DNA of 6,560 nucleotides, taken from assembly GCA_036351575.1 (NCBI GenBank), contig JAZBPJ010000092.1, positions 1 through 6,560 on the forward strand. Direction: 5' to 3'. A program made the translations under genes and the position numbers. Within the stretch, counting starts at the first letter, position 1; every line of letters starts with the position of its first letter. The notes beneath the pieces were generated by a model. It ran no database searches and was not told where the DNA came from. It worked only from the letters and a program-made list of their open reading frames with translations. The DNA comes from JABDPF01 sp036351575. GTDB lineage: Bacteria; Pseudomonadota; Gammaproteobacteria; Xanthomonadales; SZUA-36. This document shows positions 6,182-6,560 of this stretch, one piece after another.

Positions 6182-6560
6182 ATGGGCGAATGGACCTATT
6201 TCAGCAACCACGGCCACGTATTGGTCTGCCTTGCTCGAAACCCGAAGGCGCGGCTGCGGGACGTCGCCGGCGATGTCGGTATCACGGAGCGCGCGGTCCA
6301 GAAGATCGTCAAGGACCTGCAGGCGGCAGGACACGTTACCGTGAGCAAACAGGGCCGTTGCAACCGTTACCGGATCAACCGGCGCAAGGGGCTGCGTCAC
6401 GGCCTGGAATCCCACTGCACGGTGGGAAAACTGCTGGCCCTGGTCGCGCCGGTGGAGCAAGCCGAACCGAAGCCCGAACCGCAGCCCGAACCGCAGCCCG
6501 AACCGCAGCCCGAACCGCAGCCCGAACCGCAGCCCGCTGCCAAGTCCAGGGCCAGGGCCA
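6182..6560 (+). CDS. Winged helix-turn-helix transcriptional regulator with EPQP-repeat extension (3'-truncated by window edge)
   Basis: The frame opens at ATG 6182 and runs past the window end, 126 complete codons so far. Residues 4-20 (WTYFSNHGHVLVCLARN) begin a small winged-helix DNA-binding domain. The helix-turn-helix is about 24-48 (LRDVAGDVGITERAVQKIVK), and a basic wing follows at 50-68 (GHVTVSKQGRCNRYRIN). Next is a short conserved-looking segment LRHGLESHCTVGKLLALV (71-88). This matches a family of small MarR/ArsR-like HTH proteins that I recognise by the pattern 'W.F..NH.HVL.CIA..P.ARLRD.A..VGITERAVQ.IV.DL...G'. Their ligands are mostly unknown to me. Usual members end soon after this segment. 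Here an extension follows: one EPKP and five EPQP units (95-118), then the basic AAKSRARA. Likely cytoplasmic, possibly autoregulating through the upstream dyad. Target and inducer are unknown. Confidence 0.85.
   Translation, partial: MGEWTYFSNHGHVLVCLARNPKARLRDVAGDVGITERAVQKIVKDLQAAGHVTVSKQGRCNRYRINRRKGLRHGLESHCTVGKLLALVAPVEQAEPKPEPQPEPQPEPQPEPQPEPQPAAKSRARA
6464..6535 (+). repeat. 12-bp tandem repeat encoding EPQP units
   Basis: Six in-frame 12-bp units. The first, GAACCGAAGCCC (6464-6475), differs by one base (Lys instead of Gln). The following five, GAACCGCAGCCC (6476-6535), are identical at DNA level. The array encodes a Pro/Glu-rich, probably extended linker within the regulator gene. 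Complete identity suggests recent expansion by slippage or unequal recombination, so copy number may vary between strains without shifting frame. Confidence 0.95.

Noticed and set aside
6128..6460. - strand open frame opposite the regulator gene, and a short + strand frame at 6162-6344
   Set aside because: The frame starting at ATG 6182 has a ribosome binding site, a promoter and a clear winged-helix sequence; the other two have none of these, and the 6162 frame starts at TTG without support.
1..6560. A novel defence, mobile or biosynthetic system
   Set aside because: All genes fall into known housekeeping families; there is no integrase, transposase, tRNA, terminal repeat, CRISPR array or toxin-antitoxin pair in the window, and composition is even apart from the short AT-rich promoter patch.

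Overview
This 6.56 kb window reads as an ordinary chromosomal segment of a GC-rich (low-to-mid 60s % by eye) Gram-negative bacterium, most likely a gammaproteobacterium. The support is a YnaI-type MscS channel, an FadH-type 2,4-dienoyl-CoA reductase that aligns with the E. coli enzyme at a constant +3 residue offset, and the adjacent pair of a hypoxanthine-guanine phosphoribosyltransferase and a methylthioinosine/methylthioadenosine phosphorylase-family enzyme, a pairing I recall from Pseudomonas/Xanthomonas-type genomes. The genus cannot be fixed from the sequence. All six genes lie on the + strand and the window is almost fully coding.

Region 1 (1-3943) is a tight cluster of four genes: the 3' part of an MscS/YnaI-like channel gene, a purine phosphoribosyltransferase, an MTI/MTA phosphorylase and fadH. 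The first two junctions are one-base TGATG overlaps and the third is a 3-nt gap, so co-transcription and translational coupling are likely. The two middle genes form a coherent step. The phosphorylase carries Asn and Ala where human MTAP has its two adenine-binding Asp residues, which predicts a 6-oxopurine (methylthioinosine) substrate. Its product hypoxanthine is the substrate of the phosphoribosyltransferase, giving IMP. FadH (beta-oxidation of unsaturated fatty acids) and the channel have no obvious link to this.

Region 2 (3944-4071) is a gap of about 130 bp with a strong GC hairpin flanked by a 9-bp direct repeat, but no convincing terminator. Region 3 (4072-6060) encodes an exported S9-family (prolyl oligopeptidase/acylaminoacyl peptidase-like) serine peptidase with a beta-propeller and an intact Ser-Asp-His triad.

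Region 4 (6061-6560) holds an AT-rich patch with a good sigma-70-like promoter (TTGAAG-N17-TATACT). It is followed by the start of a winged-helix regulator gene that runs off the right edge. Its C-terminal extension begins with five identical 12-bp repeats encoding EPQP. I see no RNA gene, CRISPR array, insertion sequence, phage gene or defence system, and nothing that amounts to a novel system. The most interesting points are the predicted MTI-to-IMP salvage pair and the promoter-dyad/regulator/EPQP-repeat end of the window.
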